Shown in pieces: positions 10,242 through 18,299 of a stretch of DNA of 64,000 nt (position 1 is its first letter; each line of letters opens with the position of its first letter). Under the pieces are notes generated by a model. The model ran no database searches. It worked only from the letters and a program-made list of their open reading frames with translations, and was not told where the DNA came from. Source of the DNA: Flavobacterium seoulense (GTDB lineage Bacteria > Bacteroidota > Bacteroidia > Flavobacteriales > Flavobacteriaceae); assembly GCF_000695795.1 (NCBI RefSeq), contig NZ_JNCA01000001.1, positions 62,001 through 126,000 on the forward strand, in the 5' to 3' direction. A program made the position numbers and the translations under genes.

Positions 10242-10249
10242 TACTTTTG
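10242..10249 (+). promoter_or_regulatory. Probable -7 promoter element of the U32 gene
   Basis: TACTTTTG fits TANNTTTG and lies about 40 bp upstream of the ATG start region of the U32 peptidase gene. No well-spaced -33 element is obvious. Confidence 0.4.
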
Positions 10250-10290
10250 CACTCTGATTCCAAAAAACAAGGAATCCTATTGTGGAAATG

Positions 10291-12180
10291 ATGAAAAAGA
10301 AAGTAGAAATTCTTGCTCCGGCTAAGAACCTGGTTCAGGGAATTGCCGCTATTAATGCGGGTGCAGATGCTGTATATATTGGAGCACCGCATTATGGAGC
10401 GCGTACTAATGCAACCAATTCTGTTGAGGATATTGCCGAAATGGTAAAGTATGCTCATCTGTTTAAAGCACAGGTTTTTGTGGTGATTAATACCATTTTG
10501 TACGATAACGAATTAGAAGACTGTAAAAAACTAATCTATCAATTATACGATATTGGGGTTGACGCATTGATTGTGCAGGACATGGCCATTATGGAAATGG
10601 ATTTGCCGCCAATTGTCATTCACGCCAGTACACAAGCGAATAACCGTGAACCAAAACACGTAAAATTCCTGAAAGATGTGGGAATGCAACGTGTGGTTTT
10701 AGCACGTGAGTTGAATTTAGATCAGGTTAGGGATATTGCCGCTGCTACCGATGTGGAATTAGAATTCTTCGTTTCCGGGGCGCTTTGCGTATCTTTTAGT
10801 GGGAATTGCTATATGAGTATTGCAGGCGGAGAACGAAGCGCTAATCGTGGTTCCTGTGCGCAAAACTGTCGTTTGCCGTATAACCTGATTGATGGTGACG
10901 GAACGACATTGTTGACCGAAAGTCATTTGCTTTCGATAAAAGATTTGGATTTAAGTGATCAATTGCCAAATCTTATTGAGGCAGGAGTTACTTCATTCAA
11001 AATCGAAGGTCGTTTAAAAGACATTGTTTATGTAAAAAATAATACTTCGTTTTTAAGAAAGAAATTAGATGCTTTTTTAGAAAATAATGAGAATTTCCAA
11101 AAAGCTTCTTCAGGGAGAACTTTCTATAATTTCGAACCGGAAATGGACAGAAGTTTCAATAGAGGTTACACAGATTATTTTGTAAATCACCGTAAGGAGA
11201 AAATCGGGAACTGGGAAAGTCCAAAATCGCAGGGACAACACATTGGTAAAGTAACCGAAGTAAAAGCTAATGGTTATGTGATTGAAAATTTCGAAAAACT
11301 GAACAACGGTGACGGTTTGTATTTTATTAATGCCGAAGGTATTGCCGATGGGATGCAAATTAATATTATCGTGAATGATATTGTGGTGCCAAATACGTTC
11401 AAGAATATTCCCGTTGGCACGATGATTTACCGTAATTCGGATGCCGAGTTCAACCGAATTGTTGAGAAAGAAAATGCTGCGGTTAGAAAAATTGGCATCG
11501 AAATGCGATTTTCTGAAATTGCTGGAGGTTTCCAATTGACGGTTACTGACGAAGACGGACATCAAAGTGTATCGACTTTAGTTACTGAAAAAGAACTGGC
11601 AAAAAGTGAAGAATCGGTAATCCCGAATATTTCTAAAAACTTGGCTAAAACCGGGAATACGCCTTTTATAGTTGATGGTATTGAAGTGGAATTTACTAAA
11701 AACTGGTTTTTGCCAATTTCGAAAGTGAATGAAGTGCGAAGAATTGCTTTGGAACAATTGATTGATATTCGAATCAACGAATACCACAGGGAAGAATTCC
11801 AAATTACAAAATCGGATATTCCTTATCCAACGGAGAAATTGGATTTTACTTTTAATGTTTCGAATAAATTAGCGAGAGCTTTTTACAAAAGACATGGTGT
11901 AACCGAGATTGAAAAAGCATTCGAATTGCAATGGGATCCCGGAAAAGCACGTGTGATGACAACCAAATATTGCGTGAAATATGAGCTCGGTAAATGTGCC
12001 CGTTTTCAGCGTGAAACCATGGGGGAGAAAGTGAAAGAACCGCTAACTTTAAAACACGGTGAAACCGAATACAAACTGAAATTCAACTGTAAACCTTGTG
12101 AGATGGAAATTTGGGAAAAAGATGCCGAATTTGAAATCATCGATCAGGACGAGCAATTGGATTATGTAAAAAGAAGATAA
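10291..12180 (+). CDS. U32 family peptidase-like protein (YdcP/RlhA type)
   Basis: The protein is about 629 residues long. The N-terminal half is the U32 domain: VEILAPAKN at the start and the family signature around FFVSGALCVSFSGNCYMS (about residues 160-180), followed by a Cys cluster (RGSCAQNCRLPY). A middle domain of the kind found in E. coli YdcP follows, and the C-terminus carries another Cys group (TKYCVKYELGKCARF, then FNCKPCEME). Long U32 proteins of this architecture include RlhA (YdcP), which hydroxylates C2501 of 23S rRNA; true protease activity is doubtful for this branch. The clustered cysteines could hold an iron-sulfur cluster, which is inference. Three starts are possible in one frame: GTG at 10282, ATG at 10288 and ATG at 10291. 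I prefer an ATG because MKKKVEILAPAKN matches the usual family start. Confidence 0.88.
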   Translation: MKKKVEILAPAKNLVQGIAAINAGADAVYIGAPHYGARTNATNSVEDIAEMVKYAHLFKAQVFVVINTILYDNELEDCKKLIYQLYDIGVDALIVQDMAIMEMDLPPIVIHASTQANNREPKHVKFLKDVGMQRVVLARELNLDQVRDIAAATDVELEFFVSGALCVSFSGNCYMSIAGGERSANRGSCAQNCRLPYNLIDGDGTTLLTESHLLSIKDLDLSDQLPNLIEAGVTSFKIEGRLKDIVYVKNNTSFLRKKLDAFLENNENFQKASSGRTFYNFEPEMDRSFNRGYTDYFVNHRKEKIGNWESPKSQGQHIGKVTEVKANGYVIENFEKLNNGDGLYFINAEGIADGMQINIIVNDIVVPNTFKNIPVGTMIYRNSDAEFNRIVEKENAAVRKIGIEMRFSEIAGGFQLTVTDEDGHQSVSTLVTEKELAKSEESVIPNISKNLAKTGNTPFIVDGIEVEFTKNWFLPISKVNEVRRIALEQLIDIRINEYHREEFQITKSDIPYPTEKLDFTFNVSNKLARAFYKRHGVTEIEKAFELQWDPGKARVMTTKYCVKYELGKCARFQRETMGEKVKEPLTLKHGETEYKLKFNCKPCEMEIWEKDAEFEIIDQDEQLDYVKRR

Positions 12181-12261
12181 AAACATCCAAATTGTCAGGC
12201 TGAGCTTGTCGAAGCCTAAAAGATATTAAAGAAAGCTGCAACTGATGTTGTGGCTTTTTTT

Positions 12262-12374
12262 ATACTTAACCGCTAAGGTCACAAAGAATGCACAAAGCCC
12301 GCAAAGATTAAGATTAGTTAAGAATGCTTTGTGAACTTAGCGTAAAAAACTTAGTGCTCTTTGTGGTTAAAAAA
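12262..12374. repeat. Dispersed intergenic repeat, copy 1
   Basis: This non-coding spacer is made of short phrases such as AACCGCTAAGG, CACAAAG, CGCAAAG, CTTAGCG and CTCTTTGTGGTTAA. The same phrases recur at 12725-12953, 34967-35095 and 58784-58887. The outer parts (AACCGC near the start, GTGGTT near the end) can pair, so transcripts could fold into a long imperfect hairpin. It lies between the convergent U32 gene and the ferredoxin gene and may act as a bidirectional terminator. Confidence 0.6.
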
Positions 12375-12383
12375 CATTACGGA

Positions 12384-12716
12384 TTAGACTTCCATAAGAC
12401 TAATTTCAGCAGCATTTAAATCGGCTGTAATGTAGATTTGGCAACTCAGGCGGATGTTGTCTTCATCAAACCCTAATTGCGCCAAAGTATTAGGTTCATT
12501 ACGGTCTTTTATAGCTGAATTTCCAGTGATACCTTTGGTTTTTATCACACAGGTAGCACAACGACCTACACCGCCACATTCACCAAAACTTTCCAGTTGT
12601 AATTCGTCTTTAAGCAAGAACATCAAGTTAGGGTATCTTCCATGACGTGTTACAACGGGAATCCTAGTTCCGTTTTCGATAATAGTGAAGCTGATGGTTT
12701 TGAGTTGTTTTTCCAA
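12384..12716 (-). CDS. 2Fe-2S ferredoxin
   Basis: This 110-residue soluble protein has the plant/adrenodoxin-type 2Fe-2S pattern: Cys47, Cys53 and Cys56 in GECGGVGRCATC, with the fourth ligand Cys92 in IRLSCQ. Such ferredoxins pass single electrons to oxygenases, reductases or iron-sulfur assembly partners; the partner is not evident here. There is no ATG at the start. The frame opens with a TTG two codons after an in-frame TAA, so TTG at 12716 is the only plausible initiator. The gene is flanked on both sides by dispersed repeats, so it is probably transcribed alone. Confidence 0.87.
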   Translation of the reverse strand: MEKQLKTISFTIIENGTRIPVVTRHGRYPNLMFLLKDELQLESFGECGGVGRCATCVIKTKGITGNSAIKDRNEPNTLAQLGFDEDNIRLSCQIYITADLNAAEISLMEV

Positions 12717-12724
12717 GGTTTAGG

Positions 12725-12953
12725 CGAATGTTATACCGCAAAGTTCGCAAAGTTTTACGCAAAGTCAGGAAGTTTTTTAATAAACCGTTAAGGCAATTAA
12801 GTTTAGTGAAGTATGCTTTGTGATCTTTGCGAAAAACTTGGTGTCCTTTGTGGTTAAATAAAAACCGCAAACTCACATTAAAAATCTGTGAATCTGCGGT
12901 TGAAATCTTTGCGAACTTAGCGTAAAACTTAGTATTCTTTGCGGTTAAATTGT
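12725..12953. repeat. Dispersed intergenic repeat, copy 2 (double)
   Basis: This spacer contains two adjoining units of the repeat family seen at 12262-12374. The first runs from ACCGCAAAGTTCGC near 12735 to CCTTTGTGGTTAA near 12855. The second runs from AACCGCAAACTC near 12862 to CTTTGCGGTTAA near 12945 and contains an inner stem, AACCGCA near 12863 against TGCGGTT near 12895. No reading frame of note is present. It separates the ferredoxin and bacilliredoxin genes, which lie on the same strand. Confidence 0.6.
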
Positions 12954-12954
12954 A

Positions 12955-13365
12955 TTAGCAAAATTCATTGTAAGCATCTTGTAAGTTCTCAGCAATCATT
13001 TCAGCCGGACGACCCTCAATGTGGTGACGCTCTAACATGTGAACCAATTCTCCGTTTTTGAACAACGCCATAGATGGCGATGATGGAGGGAAAGGAAACA
13101 TATGTTGTCTTGCTGCATCAACAGCATCTTTATCAACTCCTGCAAAAACAGTGATTAAATGATCAGGTTTTTTAGCACCTTGTAAACTCATTTTTGCTCC
13201 CGGACGTGCATTTCTTGCAGCACAACCACATACAGAGTTTACAACTACTAATGTTGTTCCTTCGGCTTTAATAGCGTTGTCAACTTCTTGTGCACTATGT
13301 AAATCTTGAAATCCAGCAGCAGTTAGTTCTGCTTGCATTGGAGTTACCATTTCTTGTGGATACAT
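12955..13365 (-). CDS. BrxA/BrxB family bacilliredoxin
   Basis: This 136-residue protein belongs to the YphP/YqiW (DUF1094) family. The thioredoxin-like fold is marked by the Cys46-Gly-Cys48 active-site motif in NSVCGCAARNARPG and by the conserved MFPFPPSSPS segment. In Firmicutes these proteins remove bacillithiol from oxidised proteins. Some Bacteroidota are expected to use a similar thiol, so a redox-repair role in the cytoplasm is likely but not shown here. Length is normal for the family and the ATG start at 13365 gives the typical MYPQEMV N-terminus. About 80 bp of spacer separates it from the lycopene cyclase gene, which is transcribed in the same direction further downstream of the repeat-free gap. 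Confidence 0.92.
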   Translation of the reverse strand: MYPQEMVTPMQAELTAAGFQDLHSAQEVDNAIKAEGTTLVVVNSVCGCAARNARPGAKMSLQGAKKPDHLITVFAGVDKDAVDAARQHMFPFPPSSPSMALFKNGELVHMLERHHIEGRPAEMIAENLQDAYNEFC

Positions 13366-13477
13366 ATCGTTTGTGTTTTAATTTGTAATTTTTGAATAGG
13401 CAAAGTTACGAAGAATCTACTGAAATTTTTGACTTCGATTATAAAGTTTTGTTATAGTTTGATAGCCATTTATGAGG

Positions 13478-14623
13478 TTATAAATAGCGCCTTGATTTGA
13501 ATAAGGCTTTGATGAAAACCATTTTAGGACATTTTAAAATTACCTGAATATCTTCCGGCAAAGAAGTTTCTTCATCCAGAAATTTAAAAATCAAAGCAGG
13601 ATTTCCATTTTTGAACATCGAAGAAAAAATAGAAGCACCCAACTCGTTTTTTCGGTCTAAAATGTCTAATAGTAACAAGTCATAAAACCAGAATTTACTT
13701 TTTCGATGAAATTTTCTAAAGTCGGTTTGCTGTTGAAGAAAGTGAACTAATAGGGTCGAATATTTATCAGCATTTTTAAAAGTGTAACCTGTACTGGCTT
13801 TAGTCCATCCGCCGGCAGTTCCTATATTCAGAACTCTTTTAGTGTTTTTTTTCCAAAAAGGATAGCAAGTCATCGGGATGCTGCCTTGTTCTTTTTCGGT
13901 TATTTCAAAATTTTGAATGCCTAGTTTCTGAATGTAATTTTCAATTTCCGATTCATATTCTTCTTTCTCTAAAAGGTCAGCCGAGAAAAGTGTGTATTCT
14001 ATCAAAGCTTCATTTTTCGAAACGGGCAAGACATACATGAATCTTGTATTGCCTTTTTGGGCAACCGAAAAATCCATAAAAGTAGCTTGTTCCGGATTAA
14101 AAACGGCTTCGAAAGTTTTTATTTTCCAACCAATAAAATGCTGTTGTAAAACAGGATATTTATTTTGGTTACCAACAACAGCTTTGTTGTAAATACTATT
14201 AAAAACACGGTCGCAGGTAAATGAATTGTTTTCGGAAGCGACATAGACGTGATTTTCAAGTTCATTAATATCGGTTACTTTTTCGTTTAGAAAAGTGATG
14301 TTTTTTTCTTTCGAAAGTAATTCGAAGACAAAATTATAAAAATCCAGTCCCTGAATCATTTTGTATTGGTAAGGCTGGATTTCTAAATTTCGCTTAAAAT
14401 CAGTATTGGCAAACAAAGCCGAATCCCATTTTTTTGAAACGATGGATTCCCAAATCGAATTTTCTTTTTCCCAAAAACACCAGGTTCTGTCATTAGTTTT
14501 TTTTGGATTTTCATCCAATAATAAAATGCTTTTATCGGTATATTTTCCAGATTGAACCATTTTATACGCCGTCATTAATGCAGCCAGACCCGAACCAGTA
14601 AAAATATAATGGAAGTGTTTCAT
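13478..14623 (-). CDS. crtY: Lycopene beta-cyclase
   Basis: This 381-residue flavoprotein of the CrtY type closes the ends of lycopene to form beta-ionone rings, giving beta-carotene as precursor of zeaxanthin-like flavobacterial pigments. The N-terminal FAD-binding loop reads FTGSGLAALMTAY. The conserved acidic catalytic segment appears as LIEYTLFS (about residue 215), and the LNIGTAGGWTKASTGYTF motif (about 270) is characteristic of the family. It acts at the membrane surface, and the usual partner genes (crtB, crtI, crtZ) are not in the window, so it is separated from the rest of the pathway. An ATG at 14623 agrees with the normal start. Confidence 0.92.
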   Translation of the reverse strand: MKHFHYIFTGSGLAALMTAYKMVQSGKYTDKSILLLDENPKKTNDRTWCFWEKENSIWESIVSKKWDSALFANTDFKRNLEIQPYQYKMIQGLDFYNFVFELLSKEKNITFLNEKVTDINELENHVYVASENNSFTCDRVFNSIYNKAVVGNQNKYPVLQQHFIGWKIKTFEAVFNPEQATFMDFSVAQKGNTRFMYVLPVSKNEALIEYTLFSADLLEKEEYESEIENYIQKLGIQNFEITEKEQGSIPMTCYPFWKKNTKRVLNIGTAGGWTKASTGYTFKNADKYSTLLVHFLQQQTDFRKFHRKSKFWFYDLLLLDILDRKNELGASIFSSMFKNGNPALIFKFLDEETSLPEDIQVILKCPKMVFIKALFKSRRYL

Positions 14624-14677
14624 AAGATTAGAAGCGAATTCTTCTCAAAAATAAGGAATTATGAAGCCGTTTTGAGA

Positions 14678-16981
14678 TTAATTACAGATTTTTAATCCTA
14701 TAAAAGCTGTTCTTGGTAACGCAGGACCATATACAAAGTTGCTATCACGATTTTTGCCTAAATCAAAGTCCGATTGATAGGCGTTGAACATGTTTTTTAA
14801 GCCGCTGTAAATTTCGAAATCAAAACCTAATTTTTTGCTTTCAACGGTATAACCAATTTTTGAATTTAGTTCCGAAAAAGATTTTGTAGTAATCATTTCG
14901 TCTATCGTTTGATTTGGAGCACCAGCAAAATGAGCAATTTTCATTTTTCCTGTATAGACATAATTTAGGTTGATATTCCATTTTTTGTTTGGTGTAAAAG
15001 TCGCCATGGCAAATCCGTATTGGTTGGGTGTTCTTAAAAAATCCTTGGTAGGAGCAACGCCGTCAATATAAGTTACGGCTTCGTTATATTTACTGGTTTG
15101 AACAGTATATCCTGCTTCCAATTGTAATTTTTTATTAAAATTTGCACGTAATTCCAATGTAATTCCTTTTACAATAGCATCTGATCCATTTTGTTTTTCG
15201 AAAACTTCTCCAAATTCGTCTTCGCCAATGTTCTCCAAAACAAAAGCATCTTTTAAGCGCGTATAAAAACCTTCAAGTGTAAATCCTGTAATGAAATTTT
15301 CGGTTGCTTTGTCATAATTGATAGAACCGCTCCAACTTTGAGAACGCTCTTTTTGCAAATTTGGATCATAAATTACTCTGGAAACACCGCCGCCGGCAAA
15401 GGCAATATGCAAATCTGTATCAAAAGCCTGAGGAGCTCTAAAACCTGTTCCGTAGCTTAGTCTAAATTGAGTGTTGGTTTTGTATTTGTAAAGTAATGCC
15501 AAACGTGGACTAGCAATGATTTTATCAACTAAATTGTGTTTGTCAAAACGAATCCCTGAAAGTAAATCCAGACTTGGTAGAATTGCCCAGTCACTTTGTA
15601 CAAATGTTCCTAAATCCTTAGTGTGTTGGTCAATTAAGTAATTATAAGAAGTAATCTGATCAAAAACTTTATCCGAAATGTATTCTGATCCAATAGTAAA
15701 TACATTGGTTCCGTTTAAAAAATTATCCAGTTTATGGTTGAACTGAAAACCACCTTGTACAGTTTGCGTTGTCGAAATTCCATAAGGCGGATTGGCTAAA
15801 TGATTTTCAATTTCGGCTGGTTCATCCGGAAAAATTCCTGTGTAATGTTTTCTGTCGGTGTTTTGCCAGGCAGCATACGTAATTAAAGAACTTTTATCAT
15901 TGTTAAAATTGATTTGGTAATCTAAACTTCCTAACCATATTTTATGATTTCGTTCCTCCGATTGTTGGGTTAGATAAGCAGCTTTATCTGTGATTTCACC
16001 ACCAAAACGATATTCGTTGAGGTTACTGATACTTAATTCTATCTTTTGATTTTCTGTTGGAAGTAAAAAGAAATTAGCTCCAAAAGAGTTGTTTTCGATT
16101 AAAGGAATTTCCGAAAAATTATCACCATTGGCATCATAATGTTCACGTTCGCGATGGCTCATAAACAAAGAAACTCCTGCGTTTTTGTTTTCATTGACTA
16201 TGGTTGCGTTTCCGTTTACATTGTAATCATTGCTTTTTCCGCCAATGTTGTAATAGGTCGAATTGATTTCGAAAGCGTTTTTTTTAGGGACTTTTGTAAT
16301 TACGTTTACTGTTCCGCCAATGGCGCTGGAACCGTATAAAGATGAACCTCCGCCGCGAACCACTTCGATACGTTCAATCATGTTTACAGGCAATTGTTCC
16401 ATACCGTACAAACCCATTAACGGACTAAAAATAGGTCTTCCGTTGATTAGAATTTGAGAATAGCCACCAGCCAATCCGTTCATGCGTAATTGCGTATAAT
16501 TACAGGTTTGACAATCCGTTTCTACACGTAAACCAGGTTGGAATTTTAATCCTTCAGATAAATTACAAACCTGTAAATTATCGAGCATTTTGCTGTTAAG
16601 CACATTTACAATTACAGGACTTTCAGTTTTTCGTTTGAAAGTTTTTGTTCCTGTTACCACTACTTCGTTGAGGTCGTTTTGAAAATCAGTTACATCAAAA
16701 TTGACTTCTTGAATTTCGTTATTGTTGATGGTTATTGTCTTTTTTACGGTTTGAAAACCCAAACCATTCACCTGAATTTCATAAGTGCCAAACGGAATTT
16801 TTTCCAGCTTGTAATTTCCTTCAGTATTTGTAACCGTCGCTTTTTTCAAAGAACTAATCACAATATTCACATAAGGAACTGTAGTAGTTTTAGATCGTAC
16901 TGTTCCTGAAATTTTCCCATTTTCCTGTGCCTGAAGAGTTGATATACTAATTAATAAGATTAGTGTAATTATATTTTTCAT
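14678..16981 (-). CDS. TonB-dependent outer-membrane receptor, probable member of the MntR regulon
   Basis: This 767-residue receptor has a signal peptide (ending near LQA-Q), a carboxypeptidase-D-like domain (about 22-105, GKISGTVRS), a TonB-box-like NEVVVTGT, a plug domain (about 115-235) with the CQTCNYTQLRMNG stretch and ERIEVVRGGGSSLYGSSAIGG, and a 22-strand-type barrel to the C-terminus. It ends in a hydrophobic/aromatic strand as usual. Receptors of this layout carry metal chelates through the outer membrane. Its promoter overlaps a TTTAG-N6-CTAAA dyad shared with mntH, so manganese or a related metal is the inferred cargo. A hairpin upstream isolates it from the operon at 17.3-22.3 kb. 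Confidence 0.9.
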   Translation of the reverse strand: MKNIITLILLISISTLQAQENGKISGTVRSKTTTVPYVNIVISSLKKATVTNTEGNYKLEKIPFGTYEIQVNGLGFQTVKKTITINNNEIQEVNFDVTDFQNDLNEVVVTGTKTFKRKTESPVIVNVLNSKMLDNLQVCNLSEGLKFQPGLRVETDCQTCNYTQLRMNGLAGGYSQILINGRPIFSPLMGLYGMEQLPVNMIERIEVVRGGGSSLYGSSAIGGTVNVITKVPKKNAFEINSTYYNIGGKSNDYNVNGNATIVNENKNAGVSLFMSHREREHYDANGDNFSEIPLIENNSFGANFFLLPTENQKIELSISNLNEYRFGGEITDKAAYLTQQSEERNHKIWLGSLDYQINFNNDKSSLITYAAWQNTDRKHYTGIFPDEPAEIENHLANPPYGISTTQTVQGGFQFNHKLDNFLNGTNVFTIGSEYISDKVFDQITSYNYLIDQHTKDLGTFVQSDWAILPSLDLLSGIRFDKHNLVDKIIASPRLALLYKYKTNTQFRLSYGTGFRAPQAFDTDLHIAFAGGGVSRVIYDPNLQKERSQSWSGSINYDKATENFITGFTLEGFYTRLKDAFVLENIGEDEFGEVFEKQNGSDAIVKGITLELRANFNKKLQLEAGYTVQTSKYNEAVTYIDGVAPTKDFLRTPNQYGFAMATFTPNKKWNINLNYVYTGKMKIAHFAGAPNQTIDEMITTKSFSELNSKIGYTVESKKLGFDFEIYSGLKNMFNAYQSDFDLGKNRDSNFVYGPALPRTAFIGLKICN

Positions 16982-16997
16982 TTTGAATAAATTAATT

Positions 16998-17013
16998 TTT
17001 AGACAAAACTAAA
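16998..17013. promoter_or_regulatory. Predicted MntR/DtxR-family operator (copy 1)
   Basis: A 16-bp dyad, TTTAGACAAAACTAAA, matches the pattern TTTAG-N6-CTAAA. The same pattern stands at 23605-23620 before mntH, and 22 bases (17008-17029 and 23615-23636) are identical between the two loci. The dyad covers the -7 element of the receptor promoter, as expected of a repressor site. The identity of the regulator is inferred from the nearby mntR gene. Confidence 0.6.
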
Positions 17014-17033
17014 AATAATATTTGATTAACAAA
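17004..17033 (-). promoter_or_regulatory. Promoter of the TonB receptor gene
   Basis: On the minus strand TTTG (17033-17030) is followed after 18 bases by TAGTTTTG (17011-17004), a good match to the Bacteroidota -33/-7 pair. Transcription would begin about 20 bp before the ATG at 16981. The -7 element lies inside the dyad at 16998-17013. Confidence 0.55.
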
Positions 17034-17095
17034 ATAAAAAATCGAAATAATTCAGAATACTAATTAATTAAGTTGGAAATAGAGATTTTGTAATC

Positions 17096-17132
17096 AAAAA
17101 AAGGCATACAAAAGTTACTGTATGCCTTTTAA
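17096..17132 (-). terminator. Terminator at the end of the DUF4625/TonB receptor operon
   Basis: A strong stem, AAAAGGCATAC (17099-17109) paired with GTATGCCTTTT (17120-17130), is followed on the minus strand by a run of seven T. It ends minus-strand transcription coming from 17328-22331 and insulates the receptor gene at 14678-16981. Confidence 0.8.
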
Positions 17133-17150
17133 ATGTTTAGAATTTATAAG

Positions 17151-17276
17151 TTAGTGTCCAGCACTGTTTTTATGACCAAAAATGGAGATTCGGTAAGGTG
17201 TTGCAGACGTTTTTATCTTTTTAATAGCTAAAAATGAAACAGAGTTAATAATTTTTGAATTTTCGACTCTAATCAC
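17151..17276 (-). CDS. Possible small ORF between lipoprotein gene and terminator
   Basis: The 16982-17327 gap (346 bp) holds the receptor promoter, the hairpin at 17096-17132 and this short frame. The frame begins with GTG at 17276 and codes for 41 residues ending SIFGHKNSAGH. It is in the same frame as the lipoprotein gene upstream, whose TAG stop (17328-17330) is followed by 58 further sense codons. It would be on the same transcript, just before the terminator. There is no clear ribosome-binding site and chance openness is possible, so this may equally be the decayed 3' part of the upstream gene. Confidence 0.2.
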   Translation of the reverse strand: MIRVENSKIINSVSFLAIKKIKTSATPYRISIFGHKNSAGH

Positions 17277-17327
17277 TGGAGAATGAATTATGATAAAGCA
17301 TGATTTATTAAATGATAAAATAATAGT

Positions 17328-18284
17328 CTAGTTCATCTTCACTGTAATTTCTCCGTAATGGAATACCGTCATGTTGTAGGTGGTGTTATGATAAATGAAG
17401 CCGACATAGTATTGACCTGATTCCCATTTTTTTAAATTTATAATGGGACTTGGCGAAGGAAAGTTTTTGTCAGAAGCAGCACCAATTCTAATTGAAGGAT
17501 AAATTATTGTTAATGGATTTGTAGCAAAATTATACATGTTTGAACCAGCCCGTGACTCTGCCAGATTTTTATGCTCCCAAAAATCAGCTACAATAGCTTT
17601 TGAGAAATCTATGGATGCTATTGTTTCAGGTTTGTGATTATGTTTTTTATTAATAATAAGACAATACATTCTACCATCTCCCTTTATTGCGGCAACGCTT
17701 ACTATAGGTGCAAGAAATTCATTTTCGTTAATAGCTTCGTCTGATTTATAAAATCCATTATGGTAAATATTACCTAGTGAATACATTATTCTGATGTTAT
17801 TAAAATTTGAATCAACAGCGTCTATTCCAAAATCAAATTTAAGATCAAGCGGAAGATTTTCTGGAGCATATATATTCAAGGTTCTCTTTTCTTCAATTTT
17901 AGTCCCATTCTGGTCAGTTACAACAATTAAAAAGCTGTATTTTCCTTCTGCGGCATCTGCTGGAATATCAAAATGCTTATGTACAACAGCATTTTTTACT
18001 CCGGCATACTGCTCCCAGATGATTTGATGTGACCATGCTTTAGAATATGTTTCTGTAATGATCTGATTAATTTTAATCTCTACATTTTTTATCTTATCTC
18101 CAGCTTTAATTTCTGCATTAAAATGAAAGTCCTGACCTATAATGCCTATCTCATTATTTCCTAGTCCAAGTTCTATTTTATCTATTGTTGGTTTTTGAGC
18201 TTGCTGCTCATCATCATTGCTGCAGGAGAGCACAAATAATGATAAGGTAAATAAGCAAATAAGTTTGAAAAAATTGTTTTTCAT
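17328..18284 (-). CDS. DUF4625-type lipoprotein (third of three)
   Basis: This 318-residue protein has a lipobox (FVLSC, Cys21) and therefore probably sits on the outer membrane. The region at about 30-140, with KHFDIPADAAEGKYSF and VVTDQNGT, matches the Ig-like DUF4625 domain also present in the genes at 20832 and 21858. The C-terminal half is unlike its two relatives. It lacks their dense His clusters but has HNHKPE near 220. It starts 15 bp downstream of the TonB receptor gene on the same strand, so the two are co-transcribed and probably work together at the cell surface, for example by handing over a metal ligand. That function is inference from context; the domain itself has no known activity. 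Confidence 0.8.
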   Translation of the reverse strand: MKNNFFKLICLFTLSLFVLSCSNDDEQQAQKPTIDKIELGLGNNEIGIIGQDFHFNAEIKAGDKIKNVEIKINQIITETYSKAWSHQIIWEQYAGVKNAVVHKHFDIPADAAEGKYSFLIVVTDQNGTKIEEKRTLNIYAPENLPLDLKFDFGIDAVDSNFNNIRIMYSLGNIYHNGFYKSDEAINENEFLAPIVSVAAIKGDGRMYCLIINKKHNHKPETIASIDFSKAIVADFWEHKNLAESRAGSNMYNFATNPLTIIYPSIRIGAASDKNFPSPSPIINLKKWESGQYYVGFIYHNTTYNMTVFHYGEITVKMN

Positions 18285-18299
18285 AAGGAATGGGATTTG

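Noticed and set aside
11110..11565. Minus-strand frame of 151 codons inside the U32 gene
   Set aside because: It is antisense to a well-supported gene, has no recognisable domain and is explained by codon bias.
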